NCBI RefSeq assembly: GCF_900116895.1
Contig: NZ_FPCF01000001.1
Span: 806,001 to 870,000, forward strand
Reading direction: 5' to 3'
Origin: Pseudidiomarina donghaiensis
GTDB taxonomy: Bacteria > Pseudomonadota > Gammaproteobacteria > Enterobacterales > Alteromonadaceae
Length of the DNA stretch: 64,000 bases
The notes beneath the pieces are model-generated. The model searched no databases. It saw nothing but the letters and a program-made list of their open reading frames with translations, and had not been told where the DNA came from. The position numbers and the translations under genes are program-made. Positions 35,826-45,863 of this stretch are shown one piece after another. Position 1 is the first letter of the stretch. Every line of letters begins with the position of its first letter.

Positions 35826-36961
35826 AAATTCTAGTAGGCATTCAAGGCACCGGAAATGGCCATTTAAGTCGATGTGTTGCTTTGGCCGAGGCCTTGGCCA
35901 AATATCCACAAGTACAAGTTGATTATTTAGTGTCGGGCCGCCCCAAAGAGCAACTGTTTGATATGGAAGTTTTCGGTAACTGGCAATGGCGCGAGGGCTT
36001 GTCGTTTGTAGTGCAACATGGGCAGGTGAATGTACGAGCAACCTTAGCACGAAATAATTGGCAGCAGTTTTGGCGTGACGCACGCCAGCTAAAGTTAAAC
36101 GATTATGACTTGGTGGTTAGTGACTACGAGCCTATCACGGCTTGGGCGGGGCGTTTGCAAGGCAAACCGGTTATTGGGTTAGGGCGCCAATATGCGTTTT
36201 TTAAAGAAACCCCAAGCTTACCGATTTCTGCATTGCAACGGCAGTTGTTGCGCTGGTTTGCGCCAGCTAAAACAGTGGTTGGTATGCACTGGCTTGACGA
36301 TGCGTCACATGTCCTACCGCCAATTATTCATCATCGGGGCGATCGTCAACGCGTGATAGAAGGAAACTACTTGGTTTATCTGCCGTTTGAGGGCTTAGGC
36401 GCCATTCATGGCTTACTAAGTTGCTTTCCTCAGGTTCAGTTTCATGTATTTCATCCAGCAGCCGAGGAACAGCAAATTGGGCATATTCGCTATAGTGCTC
36501 CGTCTCGAATAGGTTTTGCACAAGCCATGGGGCAAGCTGAAGGCATCATTAGTAACGCTGGCTTCGAAACAGCAAGTGAAGCATTGGCGCTAGGGAAAAA
36601 ACTTCTGGTGAAGCCGTTAGTGGGACAGTTTGAGCAGATAGCAAATGCCAATTGCTTACAGAAAGCTCGACTAGCTACGGTAATGAACAAGCTTGATGGT
36701 GAGGTATTGGGTGAGTTTTTATCATCCGCAACCGCTGTGCAATGCCAGTGGCCAAATGTGGCAGCCGAAGTCGCGCGTTGGCTTGCGCATGGCGCTCAAG
36801 AGCCTGTACATCAATTAAGTTCTGATCTTTGGTGTCAAATGGAATGGTGTCAAATGGAATGGCAACAGGAGTACTTATTGGATGCATTTTACGAGGTTGA
36901 AAGTGGCTCCCCAGGTTGGATTCGAACCAACGACACATGGATTAACAGTCCACCGCTCTAA
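35822..36961 (+). CDS. MurG/UGT-like glycosyltransferase reading into tRNA-Asn
   Basis: Predicted glycosyltransferase of up to 379 residues. It starts MKILVGIQGTGNGHLSRCVALAE, the GT-B pattern, and has a donor-site-like ISNAGFETASEALALGKKLLVKP near 240. A YjiC/MurG-like lipid or sugar acceptor is likely, given the coupled PAP2 gene. The last 17 codons or so (SPGWIRTNDTWINSPPL) are the antisense of the first tRNA-Asn, so the stop at 36959-36961 lies inside a tRNA gene. Just before it a 15-bp unit is duplicated (36830-36859), encoding WCQME twice. Confidence 0.75.
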   Translation: MKILVGIQGTGNGHLSRCVALAEALAKYPQVQVDYLVSGRPKEQLFDMEVFGNWQWREGLSFVVQHGQVNVRATLARNNWQQFWRDARQLKLNDYDLVVSDYEPITAWAGRLQGKPVIGLGRQYAFFKETPSLPISALQRQLLRWFAPAKTVVGMHWLDDASHVLPPIIHHRGDRQRVIEGNYLVYLPFEGLGAIHGLLSCFPQVQFHVFHPAAEEQQIGHIRYSAPSRIGFAQAMGQAEGIISNAGFETASEALALGKKLLVKPLVGQFEQIANANCLQKARLATVMNKLDGEVLGEFLSSATAVQCQWPNVAAEVARWLAHGAQEPVHQLSSDLWCQMEWCQMEWQQEYLLDAFYEVESGSPGWIRTNDTWINSPPL

Positions 36962-36980
36962 CCAACTGAGCTACTGGGGA
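36904..36980 (-). tRNA. tRNA-Asn (GTT), copy 2 in transcription order
   Basis: A 77-nt tRNA with encoded CCA. The acceptor pairs TCCCCAG with CTGGGGA, and the anticodon loop CTGTTAA has anticodon GTT. The TTCGAAT loop is intact. It overlaps the 3' end of the glycosyltransferase frame on the other strand. Confidence 0.97.
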
Positions 36981-37018
36981 ATACTTCAAGAGTATATAGG
37001 GGGTGTTGTTAGATGTCT

Positions 37019-37095
37019 TGGCTCCCCAGGTTGGATTCGAACCAACGACACATGGATTAACAGTCCACCGCTCTAACCAACTGAGCTACTGGGGA
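37019..37095 (-). tRNA. tRNA-Asn (GTT), copy 1 in transcription order
   Basis: Identical in sequence to the other tRNA-Asn, 77 nt with encoded CCA and anticodon GTT. The copies are separated by 38 bp and share the promoter at 37118-37146. Confidence 0.97.
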
Positions 37096-37117
37096 ACACA
37101 TCTGACAACGGGTGCGA

Positions 37118-37146
37118 ATGTTAATGGCGGTTGCGGCGCCTGTCAA
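37118..37146 (-). promoter_or_regulatory. promoter of the tRNA-Asn pair
   Basis: On the minus strand, TTGACA (37141-37146) and TAACAT (37118-37123) have a 17-bp spacer. A GC-rich TCGCACCCG discriminator follows, as expected for a growth-regulated stable-RNA promoter. Confidence 0.8.
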
Positions 37147-37258
37147 TACTTAAAAGTACTGTTTGCTTGTTTTGTGTGCAAACGGTTAGAAAAAATCAAA
37201 GTCAAGTTTTGAAACAGAAATCAACTATGATAAATGATATACTCGTGCTTGCTCACGG

Positions 37259-37328
37259 TTATCCACATGTAGCGCGATCGCGCGCCGTTAAAAGCCTAGA
37301 CGATCTTATCCACTAAATCTGTGGATAA
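37259..37328. promoter_or_regulatory. cluster of three DnaA-box sequences
   Basis: TTATCCACA at 37259-37267 is a perfect consensus box. TTATCCACT at 37306-37314 has one change. TGTGGATAA at 37320-37328 is a perfect box in reverse orientation. GATC sites and a strongly AT-rich segment lie nearby. Binding is predicted from the consensus only. Confidence 0.55.
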
Positions 37329-37546
37329 CCTTGTGGGAAACTGTGTGAGTTGTCATGAATGATGGGCGGTTCGGGGCAATTTAGCGATTGCTTAAAAATT
37401 AACTTGGAAATTAAAATCAATTAAAAAACAATTAGTTATAATTATTTTGAAATCACTAAAATTACTTTGATTAAGAACATGTTGTTCGTCGCAATTTACA
37501 TCAGCTGTTGTGCATTTTTTGCCTGAGTTGTACACAATTAAAGCAT

Positions 37547-37572
37547 AAAAAAGGGGCCCGAAAGCCCCTAAA
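37547..37572 (-). terminator. terminator of the aspartate aminotransferase gene
   Basis: On the minus strand, GGGGC, a short loop and GCCCC are followed by TTTTTT. It lies 46 bp beyond the stop codon. Confidence 0.85.
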
Positions 37573-37617
37573 TTCTTGATGATTAAATATTTGTGACAGT
37601 GCTGGTATTCGCCAATT

Positions 37618-38808
37618 TTAATTATTGCCGTTGGCGAACTCAGAAATTCTACGAACAGCTTCTTTCAATGTTTCCAAGCTACAGGCAAATGAAAAGCGGC
37701 AATGCCCAGGAGCACCAAACGCTGACCCCGGAACTAACGCCACTTTTGCTTCAGTTAATAGCATTTCACACAACTCAACGTCTGAACTTGCACCTTTAGC
37801 TGCAATTAACCCGTCAATATTAGCAAAAGTGTAAAAGGTGCCATCGCCGGCAATGCATTTCATACCCGGTATTTTATTCAGGGCATCCACTAAATAATCG
37901 TGACGTTCTTTAAAGGCACTGACCATGGTCTTGATAATACTCTGATCACCTTCTAAGGCAGCAAGTGCTGCATACTGGCTTATACTTGCTGGATTTGAAG
38001 TACTTTGGGACTGAATTTTCTTCATTGCAGCAATGAGCGGTTTAGGCCCAGCGGCATAGCCAATGCGCCAACCTGTCATGGCATAAGCTTTCGAGACCCC
38101 CGATAAAACCACAATGCGATCTTTTAAGTCTGGTGCCACCATTGCAATATTATAAAAGCTTTCATCGCTCCACAAAATATGTTCGTACATATCGTCGGTG
38201 GCAATTAAAACCTGCGGATATTTACGTAAAACCTCAGCTAGCGCTTCAAATTCTGCTTTGGTATAGGCAGTGCCGGTTGGGTTTGACGGGCTATTTAGGA
38301 ACAATAATCGCGTTTTGTCGGTAATAGCTTGGTCAAGTTGAGACGCGGTGATTTTGTAGCGCTGCTCTATACCTGCTTCAATAAATTTTGGTACCGCGCC
38401 CACTAACAGCGACATATCTGGATAAGAAACCCAGTACGGTGCCGGAATAAGTACTTCGTCACCAGGGTTTAGCCAAGCACTAAGCAGGTTAAAAATACTG
38501 TGCTTACCGCCGGCCGAAATTAATATTTCACTAAGCTCATAGTCTAAGCCGTTATCGCGTTTAAACTTGTCAATAACCGCTTGCTTTAACTGAGGAATGC
38601 CGTCAACCGCCGTATATTTTGTGTGGCCTGCATCAATGGCTGCTTTGGCGGCTACTTTGACAAACTCTGGCGTATCAAAGTCAGGTTCGCCGACGCCTAA
38701 TCCAATAACGTCATGCCCTGCAGCTTTGAGCTCGGCCGCTTTTTGCGAAACCGCTAAAGTAGGAGAGGGTTGAATAGCATTAACACGATCTGATAATTGA
38801 TATTTCAC
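37618..38808 (-). CDS. aspC: aspartate aminotransferase, class I (type I-gamma)
   Basis: PLP enzyme of 396 residues that interconverts aspartate and oxaloacetate with glutamate. The PLP lysine is in SGVSKAYAMTGWRIGY, NSPSNPTG holds the conserved asparagine, and the C-terminal arginine is in CRFSFACS. The N-terminus LSDRVNAIQPSPTLAVSQKAAELKAAG is that of the I-gamma (Thermus/Rhizobium-like) type, so it differs from E. coli AspC, and the symbol is a functional guess. Prephenate may be an additional substrate. Confidence 0.85.
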   Translation of the reverse strand: MKYQLSDRVNAIQPSPTLAVSQKAAELKAAGHDVIGLGVGEPDFDTPEFVKVAAKAAIDAGHTKYTAVDGIPQLKQAVIDKFKRDNGLDYELSEILISAGGKHSIFNLLSAWLNPGDEVLIPAPYWVSYPDMSLLVGAVPKFIEAGIEQRYKITASQLDQAITDKTRLLFLNSPSNPTGTAYTKAEFEALAEVLRKYPQVLIATDDMYEHILWSDESFYNIAMVAPDLKDRIVVLSGVSKAYAMTGWRIGYAAGPKPLIAAMKKIQSQSTSNPASISQYAALAALEGDQSIIKTMVSAFKERHDYLVDALNKIPGMKCIAGDGTFYTFANIDGLIAAKGASSDVELCEMLLTEAKVALVPGSAFGAPGHCRFSFACSLETLKEAVRRISEFANGNN

Positions 38809-38984
38809 AGCGTGATCCTAAACGTAGAAGGGGTTAAAAAGTTAGGCACACTATATAGTTTTCAGTGGTTTTTGTCTATTGATCGGCTTGGTTGATCGCT
38901 GAATGATCCGCTCGTTATTGCATAGCGAAATGGCGCAAAATTCGTTACACTAGCGCTTCTTTTTTTGCACGAATTAGGAACCAC

Positions 38985-40337
38985 ATGAGCCAAGCTGTAG
39001 CGGCAAAATCTCTTCTGCATGATCCCATACAACCTACGTTGTGGCGAATGACGTGGCCGGTTGTTATTGGCGTGCTTACGTTGATTAGTTTCAATGTGGT
39101 GGATACATTTTTTGTTGGCATGCTAGGCACAGACCCGCTTGCTGCCGTTAGCTTTACCTTTCCGGTTACCTTCACCGTGGTTAGCTTGGCGATTGGTCTT
39201 GGCATAGGTACTTCAGCGGTCATTGCTCGTAAACGCGGGTCGGGACGGGAAGAGCATGCTCGCTTTGACGGCACTGTGGCTTTAAGCGTGTCAGCGTTAT
39301 TGGTGGTGGTTTTGTCGGTAATAGGCTACGTCAGTATGGACGCGATCTTTGCCTTGCTTCGTGCGCAAACACGTCTGCTGCCTTATATACATGACTATAT
39401 GACCATTTGGTTTTTGGGGGCCGTATTATTGGTTACTCCCATGGTGGGTAACGCCGTACTTCGCGCCTCTGGCGATACGCGCACGCCCTCATTGATCATG
39501 GCCTCGGGCGGGCTATTAAACGCTATTTTTGATCCTATTTTAATTTTTGGCTTAGGGCCTATTCCGGCCATGGGCGTGCAAGGTGCTGCGTTAGCTAGCC
39601 TTATTTCTTGGATTATCGGTACCCTATTAGTGTTGTGGTACCTAAATTACAAGCAACTACTGACGTTGCTGGTACCTAAAGACGCAAGCTGGCTGCATTC
39701 TGCACGCCAAATTTTATCTATTGGTATACCCGCAGCTGGTGCCAACATGTTAACGCCATTGGCTATGGCTGTTTTAACGGCAATCATTGCCGCTTATGGA
39801 GCACCGGCTGTTGCGGCATTTGGCGTAGGCTCGCGACTAGAATCATTAGCGAGCGTGATTATTTTGGCGTTATCTATGTCGCTACCGCCGCTGATTAGTC
39901 AAAACTTTGGCGCCCATGCCTATGATCGGGTCAATGCCGCATACAAAGTCGCTATTCGCAGTGTACTTATCGTGCAGTTAATTATTTATGGTGTGTTGGT
40001 TGCGTTAGCGCCATGGGTTGCCGCTGCATTTACCGATGACCCAGAAGTAGCGCGACTAATTCGGTTGTTTATTTATATTATGCCGCTTGGTTACGGCGTA
40101 CAGGGCGTGATTATTCTTACCAATTCAAGCTTCAACGCATTGCACAAGCCTATGAGCGCGTTAGGTTTAAGCATTATTCGCTTGTTTATTATGTTTGTGC
40201 CGTTAAGTTGGCTCGGTGCATTGGTGTACGATATTCCAGGCTTATTTGCCGGTGGTGTTATCGCCAATGTCATCACTGGTGGTATTGCATGGCTATGGTT
40301 TCAACGCGAAACAAGAACGCGTAACAAGGAGGCGTGA
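38985..40337 (+). CDS. MATE-family efflux transporter
   Basis: Inner-membrane multidrug or toxin exporter of 450 residues with twelve predicted helices. The MATE pattern is seen in [54 protein letters not shown] and the matching second half from [14 protein letters not shown]. The coupling ion is probably sodium or protons. Its stop overlaps the uvrB start by one base (TGATG). Confidence 0.9.
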   Translation: MSQAVAAKSLLHDPIQPTLWRMTWPVVIGVLTLISFNVVDTFFVGMLGTDPLAAVSFTFPVTFTVVSLAIGLGIGTSAVIARKRGSGREEHARFDGTVALSVSALLVVVLSVIGYVSMDAIFALLRAQTRLLPYIHDYMTIWFLGAVLLVTPMVGNAVLRASGDTRTPSLIMASGGLLNAIFDPILIFGLGPIPAMGVQGAALASLISWIIGTLLVLWYLNYKQLLTLLVPKDASWLHSARQILSIGIPAAGANMLTPLAMAVLTAIIAAYGAPAVAAFGVGSRLESLASVIILALSMSLPPLISQNFGAHAYDRVNAAYKVAIRSVLIVQLIIYGVLVALAPWVAAAFTDDPEVARLIRLFIYIMPLGYGVQGVIILTNSSFNALHKPMSALGLSIIRLFIMFVPLSWLGALVYDIPGLFAGGVIANVITGGIAWLWFQRETRTRNKEA

Positions 40338-42358
40338 TGAGTCGTTCGTTTGAACTTAAGTCTGACTATCAACCGGCGGGAGATCAACCTGCGGCTATTG
40401 AAAAGCTTGTTGATAACTTAGACGCTGGCCTTGCGCATCAAACCTTGCTGGGGGTTACCGGCTCTGGCAAAACCTTCACCATGGCCAATGTGATTGAGAA
40501 AATTCAGCGGCCGACGTTAATTCTTGCGCACAATAAAACCCTAGCCGCGCAGTTGTACGGAGAAATGAAAGAGTTTTTCCCGAACAATGCCGTGGAATAT
40601 TTCGTGTCGTACTATGACTACTATCAACCAGAAGCATACGTGCCCACTACCGACACCTTCATTGAGAAAGACGCTTCAATTAACGATCACATTGAGCAAA
40701 TGCGACTGTCTGCAACAAAAGCCTTAATGGAACGTCGCGATGTTGTTCTGGTGGCGTCGGTGTCATGCATTTACGGTTTGGGTGATCCTGAGTCATACAT
40801 GAAAATGATGTTGCACTTGCGCCGTGGTGACATTATTGACCAACGCGACATTTTGCGCCGTTTGGCACAATTGCAATACAAACGAAATGACGCTGCATTC
40901 GAACGCGGTACTTACCGTGTACGGGGCGAAGTTATTGATATTTTTCCGGCGGAATCTGAGCAATTAGCGGTGCGTGTTGAGTTATTCGATGAAGAAATTG
41001 ATCGCATTAGTTTGTTCGAGCCGTTAACAGGGCAGGTGACCGAGGCCGATGTGGCGCGCGCAACCATTTATCCGAAAACCCACTACGTGACGCCGCGTGA
41101 AACTATTTTAAAAGCTATAGACCAAATCAAAGAAGAGCTAAAAGAGCGCAAACAACAATTATTAGATAATAATAAATTGGTTGAAGAACAACGCTTAAGC
41201 CAACGCACCCAGTTTGACATTGAAATGATGCTTGAACTTGGTTATTGCTCGGGCATTGAAAACTATTCGCGCTATTTATCGGGGCGGGCGCCGGGCGAGC
41301 CGCCACCCACATTGCTTGATTATTTGCCAGATGATGCGTTGTTAATTATTGATGAGTCGCATGTTACGGTGTCTCAAGTTGGCGCGATGTATAAAGGCGA
41401 TCGCTCGCGTAAAGAAAACTTGGTGAACTATGGTTTTCGTTTGCCATCGGCGCTTGATAATCGGCCGTTAAAATTTGATGAGTTTGAAGCCATTGCCCCG
41501 CAAACTATTTATGTGTCGGCAACGCCAGGCAAATATGAACTTGAAAAATGTGCGGGTGAAATTGTCGAGCAAGTGGTGCGCCCAACGGGCTTAATCGATC
41601 CAGAGATTGAGATTCGTCCAGTCGCGACACAAGTTGATGATTTGATGTCTGAAGTTCGCTTGAGGGTTGAGCGCAACGAACGCGTTTTGGCGACCACGTT
41701 AACCAAAAAAATGGCTGAAGACTTATCCGATTATTTGGACGAGCACGGTATTCGCGTGCGTTATTTGCATTCTGATATCGACACCGTTGAGCGAATGGAA
41801 ATTATTCGTGATTTACGCCTGGGTGAGTTTGATGTGTTAGTCGGCATCAACTTGCTGCGTGAAGGTTTAGACATGCCAGAAGTGTCGCTAGTTGCCATAC
41901 TTGACGCCGACAAAGAGGGCTTCTTACGCTCTGACCGCTCGTTGATTCAGACCATTGGTCGTGCAGCACGGAACTTGAATGGCCGGGCCATTTTGTACGC
42001 TGATCGTATTACTGGCTCGATGCAACGCGCTATTGATGAAACTGATCGCCGTCGCGCCAAACAGATTGCCTACAACGAAGAACATGGCATTACTCCAAAA
42101 GGCCTGAATAAACGCGTCACTGACGTGATGGATCTTGGTGGTGGCAGCATGCGTGCACCGCGCCGCGAAAAACAACGCGAAGTTGCCGAGAAAGAATTGG
42201 CCTACGACCCAGCGCTGTTTGATCCCAAAGCCTTGGTACAAAAAATTGAAGCGACCGAAAAGCAAATGTATCAAGCAGCCAAAGATCTCGAATTCGAAAA
42301 AGCCGCCGCGCTTCGTGACGAACTGGGCCAATTGCGCGAACAACTCAAACGACTGTAA
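40337..42358 (+). CDS. uvrB: UvrABC system protein B
   Basis: Damage-verifying helicase of nucleotide excision repair, 673 residues. Walker A is [10 protein letters not shown]; the [10 protein letters not shown] beta-hairpin, DESHVT and the helicase motifs QTIGRAARN are present. The C-terminal UVR domain ([20 protein letters not shown]) binds UvrC. The ATG at 40337 overlaps the MATE stop, with AAGGAGG upstream. Confidence 0.97.
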   Translation: MSRSFELKSDYQPAGDQPAAIEKLVDNLDAGLAHQTLLGVTGSGKTFTMANVIEKIQRPTLILAHNKTLAAQLYGEMKEFFPNNAVEYFVSYYDYYQPEAYVPTTDTFIEKDASINDHIEQMRLSATKALMERRDVVLVASVSCIYGLGDPESYMKMMLHLRRGDIIDQRDILRRLAQLQYKRNDAAFERGTYRVRGEVIDIFPAESEQLAVRVELFDEEIDRISLFEPLTGQVTEADVARATIYPKTHYVTPRETILKAIDQIKEELKERKQQLLDNNKLVEEQRLSQRTQFDIEMMLELGYCSGIENYSRYLSGRAPGEPPPTLLDYLPDDALLIIDESHVTVSQVGAMYKGDRSRKENLVNYGFRLPSALDNRPLKFDEFEAIAPQTIYVSATPGKYELEKCAGEIVEQVVRPTGLIDPEIEIRPVATQVDDLMSEVRLRVERNERVLATTLTKKMAEDLSDYLDEHGIRVRYLHSDIDTVERMEIIRDLRLGEFDVLVGINLLREGLDMPEVSLVAILDADKEGFLRSDRSLIQTIGRAARNLNGRAILYADRITGSMQRAIDETDRRRAKQIAYNEEHGITPKGLNKRVTDVMDLGGGSMRAPRREKQREVAEKELAYDPALFDPKALVQKIEATEKQMYQAAKDLEFEKAAALRDELGQLREQLKRL

Positions 42359-42390
42359 CCCGGCGTCTTTCCCTAAAGGTAAGGCCGGGT
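42358..42390. repeat. REP-like hairpin after uvrB
   Basis: ACCCGGC (42358-42364) pairs with GCCGGGT (42384-42390), with an inner CTTT/AAAG stem. The sequence after it, GGTGCGAAGCAACG, resembles GATGCACAGCATCG after the hairpin at 28015, so they are one family. Confidence 0.65.
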
Positions 42391-42495
42391 GGTGCGAAGC
42401 AACGCTATCGCGTTCACCTCTATCTGTTTTTTCAATTAGAATTAATAAAACCAAATGCTATTATCTATCCATAAGCAGCCAAGGGGGATAGAATT

Positions 42496-42705
42496 ATGGC
42501 AAAAACAGTTTCATTCGGGGTTATGCACGTATCCGTCGCCTTCACCTTAGTTTGGTTAATGACCGGTGATGTAGTGCTTGGTGGTGCCGTGGCCCTTATT
42601 GAACCGGTGGTGAATACCGTAGCCTATTATTTTCACGAAAAATTCTGGGCGGCACGAAAAGCCCGTGAACAAAGTCGACAAATGGATTCGGTGCACGTAG
42701 CATAG
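42496..42705 (+). CDS. DUF2061 small membrane protein
   Basis: Protein of 69 residues with two hydrophobic helices. The family pattern is KTVSFGVMHVSVAFTLVWLMTGDVVLGGAVALIEPVVNTVAYYFHEKFW. Function unknown. GGGGG lies upstream of the ATG. Confidence 0.85.
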   Translation: MAKTVSFGVMHVSVAFTLVWLMTGDVVLGGAVALIEPVVNTVAYYFHEKFWAARKAREQSRQMDSVHVA

Positions 42706-42740
42706 CGCATGATTTTTTACCATGCTAAACGGAAAAGTAC

Positions 42741-43211
42741 GTGCAACTGCAACCAGGCGATGAGCAATATGTAACTTTAGACGGCGCGTTAAAAACACCG
42801 CTGAGCCTGTTGTTTATGGTGGTGTTTTTTACGCGTGGCTATCTTGCGTGGATTATCTCTCTCACCTTTGTCGAAGATAGAGCTCGTCTACTTAAATTTT
42901 TTTACACCACAACCGAACAATTTGGTTTAGCGCTATTAGTTGGCGCCCCCGCATTGATGGTTTTTGTTCTAATAACCCAAGTGAAAACAGAAATAGCACC
43001 CTGGGTTAGTGCTAGCTTTAAAGTATTGCCACTGTTGCTATGGTTTAGTTGGATAGTTGATGGTGTGTTATTGCTTAGCTTGATTAGTCAATTGTGGCCA
43101 ACGTTTTCCTTTGTGAAGGCGGTGCTGTTGTTTGGTTGGCTAATGGTTGGTTGGATGCTGTTGTTCTCGCGTCACTTGCGCCGCTTCATTTCGTTAGTCG
43201 TTAATCGATAG
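42741..43211 (+). CDS. DUF2919 membrane protein
   Basis: Protein of 156 residues with four hydrophobic helices. The start DEQYVTLDGALKTPLSLLFMVVFFTRGYLAWI matches DUF2919. It begins with GTG at 42741 and follows the DUF2061 gene by 35 bp, probably in one transcript. Function unknown. Confidence 0.75.
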   Translation: MQLQPGDEQYVTLDGALKTPLSLLFMVVFFTRGYLAWIISLTFVEDRARLLKFFYTTTEQFGLALLVGAPALMVFVLITQVKTEIAPWVSASFKVLPLLLWFSWIVDGVLLLSLISQLWPTFSFVKAVLLFGWLMVGWMLLFSRHLRRFISLVVNR

Positions 43212-43218
43212 AAATGCG

Positions 43219-43346
43219 AGAGCGATATTGGATATTAAGAGCAAGAGCGATATTGGATATTAAGAGCGAGAGCGATATTGGATATTAGGTGTAGCAGGGA
43301 ATATCAGATCTAATATCTAATATCCAATAGCTAATATCGTATTTGC
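43219..43346. repeat. 25-bp tandem repeat with inverted tail, next to tRNA-Val
   Basis: Three tandem copies of a 25-bp unit beginning AGAGCGATATTGGATATTA start at 43219, 43244 and 43269. An inverted, degenerate version (TAATATCTAATATCCAATAG... ATATCG) follows up to 43346, so the whole tract can fold back. A related tract lies at 47126-47275. Confidence 0.8.
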
Positions 43347-43358
43347 ATTTCGAAGAAG

Positions 43359-43434
43359 TGGTGGATGGTACTGGGTTCGAACCAGTGACCCCCGCCTTGT
43401 AAGGGCGGTGCTCTCCCAGCTGAGCTAACCATCC
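43359..43434 (-). tRNA. tRNA-Val (TAC), copy 2 in transcription order
   Basis: A 76-nt tRNA with encoded CCA. Acceptor GGATGGT pairs with ACCATCC, and the loop CTTACAA has anticodon TAC. Identical to the copy at 43462. Confidence 0.97.
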
Positions 43435-43461
43435 ATCAGGGAGACAGAGAAAATGAAGAAG

Positions 43462-43537
43462 TGGTGGATGGTACTGGGTTCGAACCAGTGACCCCCGCCT
43501 TGTAAGGGCGGTGCTCTCCCAGCTGAGCTAACCATCC
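43462..43537 (-). tRNA. tRNA-Val (TAC), copy 1 in transcription order
   Basis: A 76-nt tRNA with encoded CCA and anticodon TAC. It is the first of two copies transcribed from the promoter at 43560-43587. Val tRNA genes beside gltX are also found in E. coli. Confidence 0.97.
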
Positions 43538-43559
43538 TTTTCTCTGCGTTGCGGGGCGT

Positions 43560-43587
43560 ATTATAGGGAGCTTCACGATACTGTCAA
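43560..43587 (-). promoter_or_regulatory. promoter of the tRNA-Val pair
   Basis: Consensus TTGACA (43582-43587) and TATAAT (43560-43565) with a 16-bp spacer, followed by a GC-rich discriminator (ACGCCCCGC) typical of stringently controlled tRNA promoters. Confidence 0.88.
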
Positions 43588-43762
43588 CAGGAAATATCAC
43601 TTGTTTTGTTCGACTGCTTGCTTTTTCATCGTTTCGTCGTAAATTTCAACAATATGCCTGCTAAAAACCAAATATTCTCGTGTTCTGCCTAATGCGTACG
43701 CCGCGGCTTCTTGCTAGAATAGGCCTCAAAATAACCCGAATAATGCGGAGAAAGCAAGAACT

Positions 43763-45172
43763 ATGACTGTTGTCACTCGATTTGCCCCAAGCCCCACTGG
43801 ATATCTTCACGTTGGTGGCGCACGTACAGCTCTTTATTCTTGGTTAGTTGCAAAAGCAGCTGGCGGCAAATTTGTATTGCGCATAGAAGACACAGATCGC
43901 GAACGTTCAACTCAGCCCGCCATTGATGCCATTTTAGAAGGCATGGAATGGTTAGGCTTGAACTGGGACGAGGGCCCTTACTATCAAACCAAGCGTTTTG
44001 ATCGTTATAACCACTATATCGACAAGCTGCTTGCTGAAGATAAAGCGTACAAGTGTTATTGCTCGACGGAGCGCCTAGAAAAAATGCGCGATGAGCAAAT
44101 GGCAAACGGTGAAAAACCACGTTACGACGGTCACTGCCGTGATAATCCAAATGTGTCGGGCGGTAAATTCGTAGTGCGCTTTCGTAACCCACAAGAAGGA
44201 AGCGTGACCTTTGATGATCACATTCGTGGCCATATTGAGTTTGCTAACACTGAACTGGATGACCTGATTATTGCTCGCAGCGACGGCACACCGACGTACA
44301 ACTTCTGTGTGGTTATTGATGACTGGGAAATGAATATCACTCATGTGGTGCGTGGCGAAGACCATATTAACAATACACCGCGTCAGATTAATATTTTAAA
44401 AGCCTTAGGTGCTCCCGTGCCTGAGTATGCACACGTTTCAATGATTTTAGGTGACGACGGTAAGAAACTGTCAAAACGTCATGGCGCTGTCAGCGTGATG
44501 CAATATCGTGACGACGGCTATTTGCCAGAAGCGGTATTGAATTATTTGGTACGTTTGGGCTGGTCACATGGCGACCAAGAAATTTTTAGCGTTGATGAAA
44601 TGATCAAGCTATTTCGTTTAGACGACGTTAACAAAGCAGCGTCGGCCTTTAATACTGAGAAGCTTAATTGGTTGAATCAGCATTATATGAAGAGCCTACC
44701 GGTTGAACAGGTGGTGCCATACCTTCAATGGCATTTCACTGATCAAGCCATTGATGTAAGCAAAGGCCCGGCATTGGAAAGATTAATTCCTTTGATGGCT
44801 GATCGAGTGAAAACCCTCAAAGAAATGGCCTCGCAAAGTCGTTATTTTTACGAGGAATTCGAGCAATTTGATGCTGATGCGGCTAAAAAACATTTGCGCC
44901 CTGTTGCTCGTGAAGCATTAGAAGCCGTGCAAGACCGCTTAGCGAGTGTCACTAGCTGGAAGGCTGAAAGTATTCAAGCAGCAATACAGCAAACGGCAGA
45001 AGACTTAGGGGTTGGCATGGGCAAAGTGGGTATGCCGTTACGCGTTGCTGCTACTGGTTCTGGGAATTCACCTTCATTAGACGTAACGCTTGAATTAATT
45101 CCACAAGAACAAGTGGTAGGACGTATTGCTCGTGCAATTTCGTTTATCATTGAACGCGAACAAGCACAGTAA
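43763..45172 (+). CDS. gltX: glutamate-tRNA ligase
   Basis: Class I aminoacyl-tRNA synthetase of 469 residues that charges tRNA-Glu. The HIGH-type motif is [14 protein letters not shown] and the KMSKS-type motif is [10 protein letters not shown]. The zinc-site region [12 protein letters not shown]...HCRD is intact. The cognate tRNA-Glu genes lie 1.6 kb downstream. Confidence 0.97.
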   Translation: MTVVTRFAPSPTGYLHVGGARTALYSWLVAKAAGGKFVLRIEDTDRERSTQPAIDAILEGMEWLGLNWDEGPYYQTKRFDRYNHYIDKLLAEDKAYKCYCSTERLEKMRDEQMANGEKPRYDGHCRDNPNVSGGKFVVRFRNPQEGSVTFDDHIRGHIEFANTELDDLIIARSDGTPTYNFCVVIDDWEMNITHVVRGEDHINNTPRQINILKALGAPVPEYAHVSMILGDDGKKLSKRHGAVSVMQYRDDGYLPEAVLNYLVRLGWSHGDQEIFSVDEMIKLFRLDDVNKAASAFNTEKLNWLNQHYMKSLPVEQVVPYLQWHFTDQAIDVSKGPALERLIPLMADRVKTLKEMASQSRYFYEEFEQFDADAAKKHLRPVAREALEAVQDRLASVTSWKAESIQAAIQQTAEDLGVGMGKVGMPLRVAATGSGNSPSLDVTLELIPQEQVVGRIARAISFIIEREQAQ

Positions 45173-45179
45173 TTAAGAA

Positions 45180-45207
45180 GAAGGCGCCGTTCAGGCGCCT
45201 TTTTTAC
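45180..45207 (+). terminator. gltX terminator
   Basis: AAGGCGCC, loop GTTCA, GGCGCCTTTTTT. It ends just 7 bp after the gltX stop region. Confidence 0.9.
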
Positions 45208-45223
45208 AGGAGTTATAAACGAT

Positions 45224-45856
45224 ATGCCGAGAATTCGTCAGTTAATTGCCAATAACGAAGCATGGGCTAAGCGCATGCAAGAGCAAGATCCTGACTTTTT
45301 TAATAATTTGGTTGCCCAGCAAACACCAGAATACTTGTGGATAGGTTGCTCAGATAGCCGTGTACCGGCTAACCAAGTTGTTGGAATGGCGCCAGGCGAA
45401 TTATTTGTTCACCGCAACGTTGCAAACCAAGTCATTCAAACCGACTTCAATTGTCTATCCGTAGTGCAGTACGCCGTTGAAGCGCTAAAAGTGAAACATA
45501 TATTGGTGGTTGGCCACTACGGGTGCGGTGGTGTGCGTGCGGCGACGGAAAGCTGTAGCCACGGGTTGGTTGATCATTGGTTATTTCCGATCAAAGATAT
45601 TTATCGTGAACATCACAAAGAATTAGAAGCTATTGCTAGCGAAACTGACCGCATTAATCGACTCTGCGAGTTAAACGTCATTGAACAAGTACGCAACTTG
45701 GCCAAAACGACCATTATTCAACAAGCATGGGATCGTGGTCAGCCATTAGCTATTCATGGATGGGTTTATAGTATTGAAGACGGTTTAGTGCGAGATATGG
45801 AAGTTACAGTACGAGATCGTGCTTCATTGGAACGTATTTATCACTTTGATGAATAG
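45224..45856 (+). CDS. can: beta-class carbonic anhydrase
   Basis: Zinc enzyme of 210 residues that hydrates carbon dioxide to bicarbonate. The zinc ligands are in WIGCSDSRVP (Cys, Asp) and VVGHYGCGG (His, Cys). Length and motifs match E. coli Can. AGGAG precedes the ATG. Confidence 0.95.
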   Translation: MPRIRQLIANNEAWAKRMQEQDPDFFNNLVAQQTPEYLWIGCSDSRVPANQVVGMAPGELFVHRNVANQVIQTDFNCLSVVQYAVEALKVKHILVVGHYGCGGVRAATESCSHGLVDHWLFPIKDIYREHHKELEAIASETDRINRLCELNVIEQVRNLAKTTIIQQAWDRGQPLAIHGWVYSIEDGLVRDMEVTVRDRASLERIYHFDE

Positions 45857-45863
45857 GTTAGCG

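Larger units (their letters stand above)
37096..37617. other. gene-free region with DnaA boxes and an AT-rich stretch
   Basis: This 522-bp region has no supported gene. From left to right it holds the tRNA-Asn promoter, a cluster of DnaA-box-like sites (37259-37328), an AT-rich stretch (about 37390-37480) and the aspartate aminotransferase terminator (37547-37572). Confidence 0.6.

Noticed and set aside
36904-37095. Protein frames ending SPGWIRTNDTWINSPPL
   Set aside because: These are the antisense reading of the tRNA-Asn genes, a known artefact.
37096-37617. Chromosomal origin oriC
   Set aside because: There are only three boxes, no usual origin neighbours (mnmG, dnaA, parAB) and no skew data.
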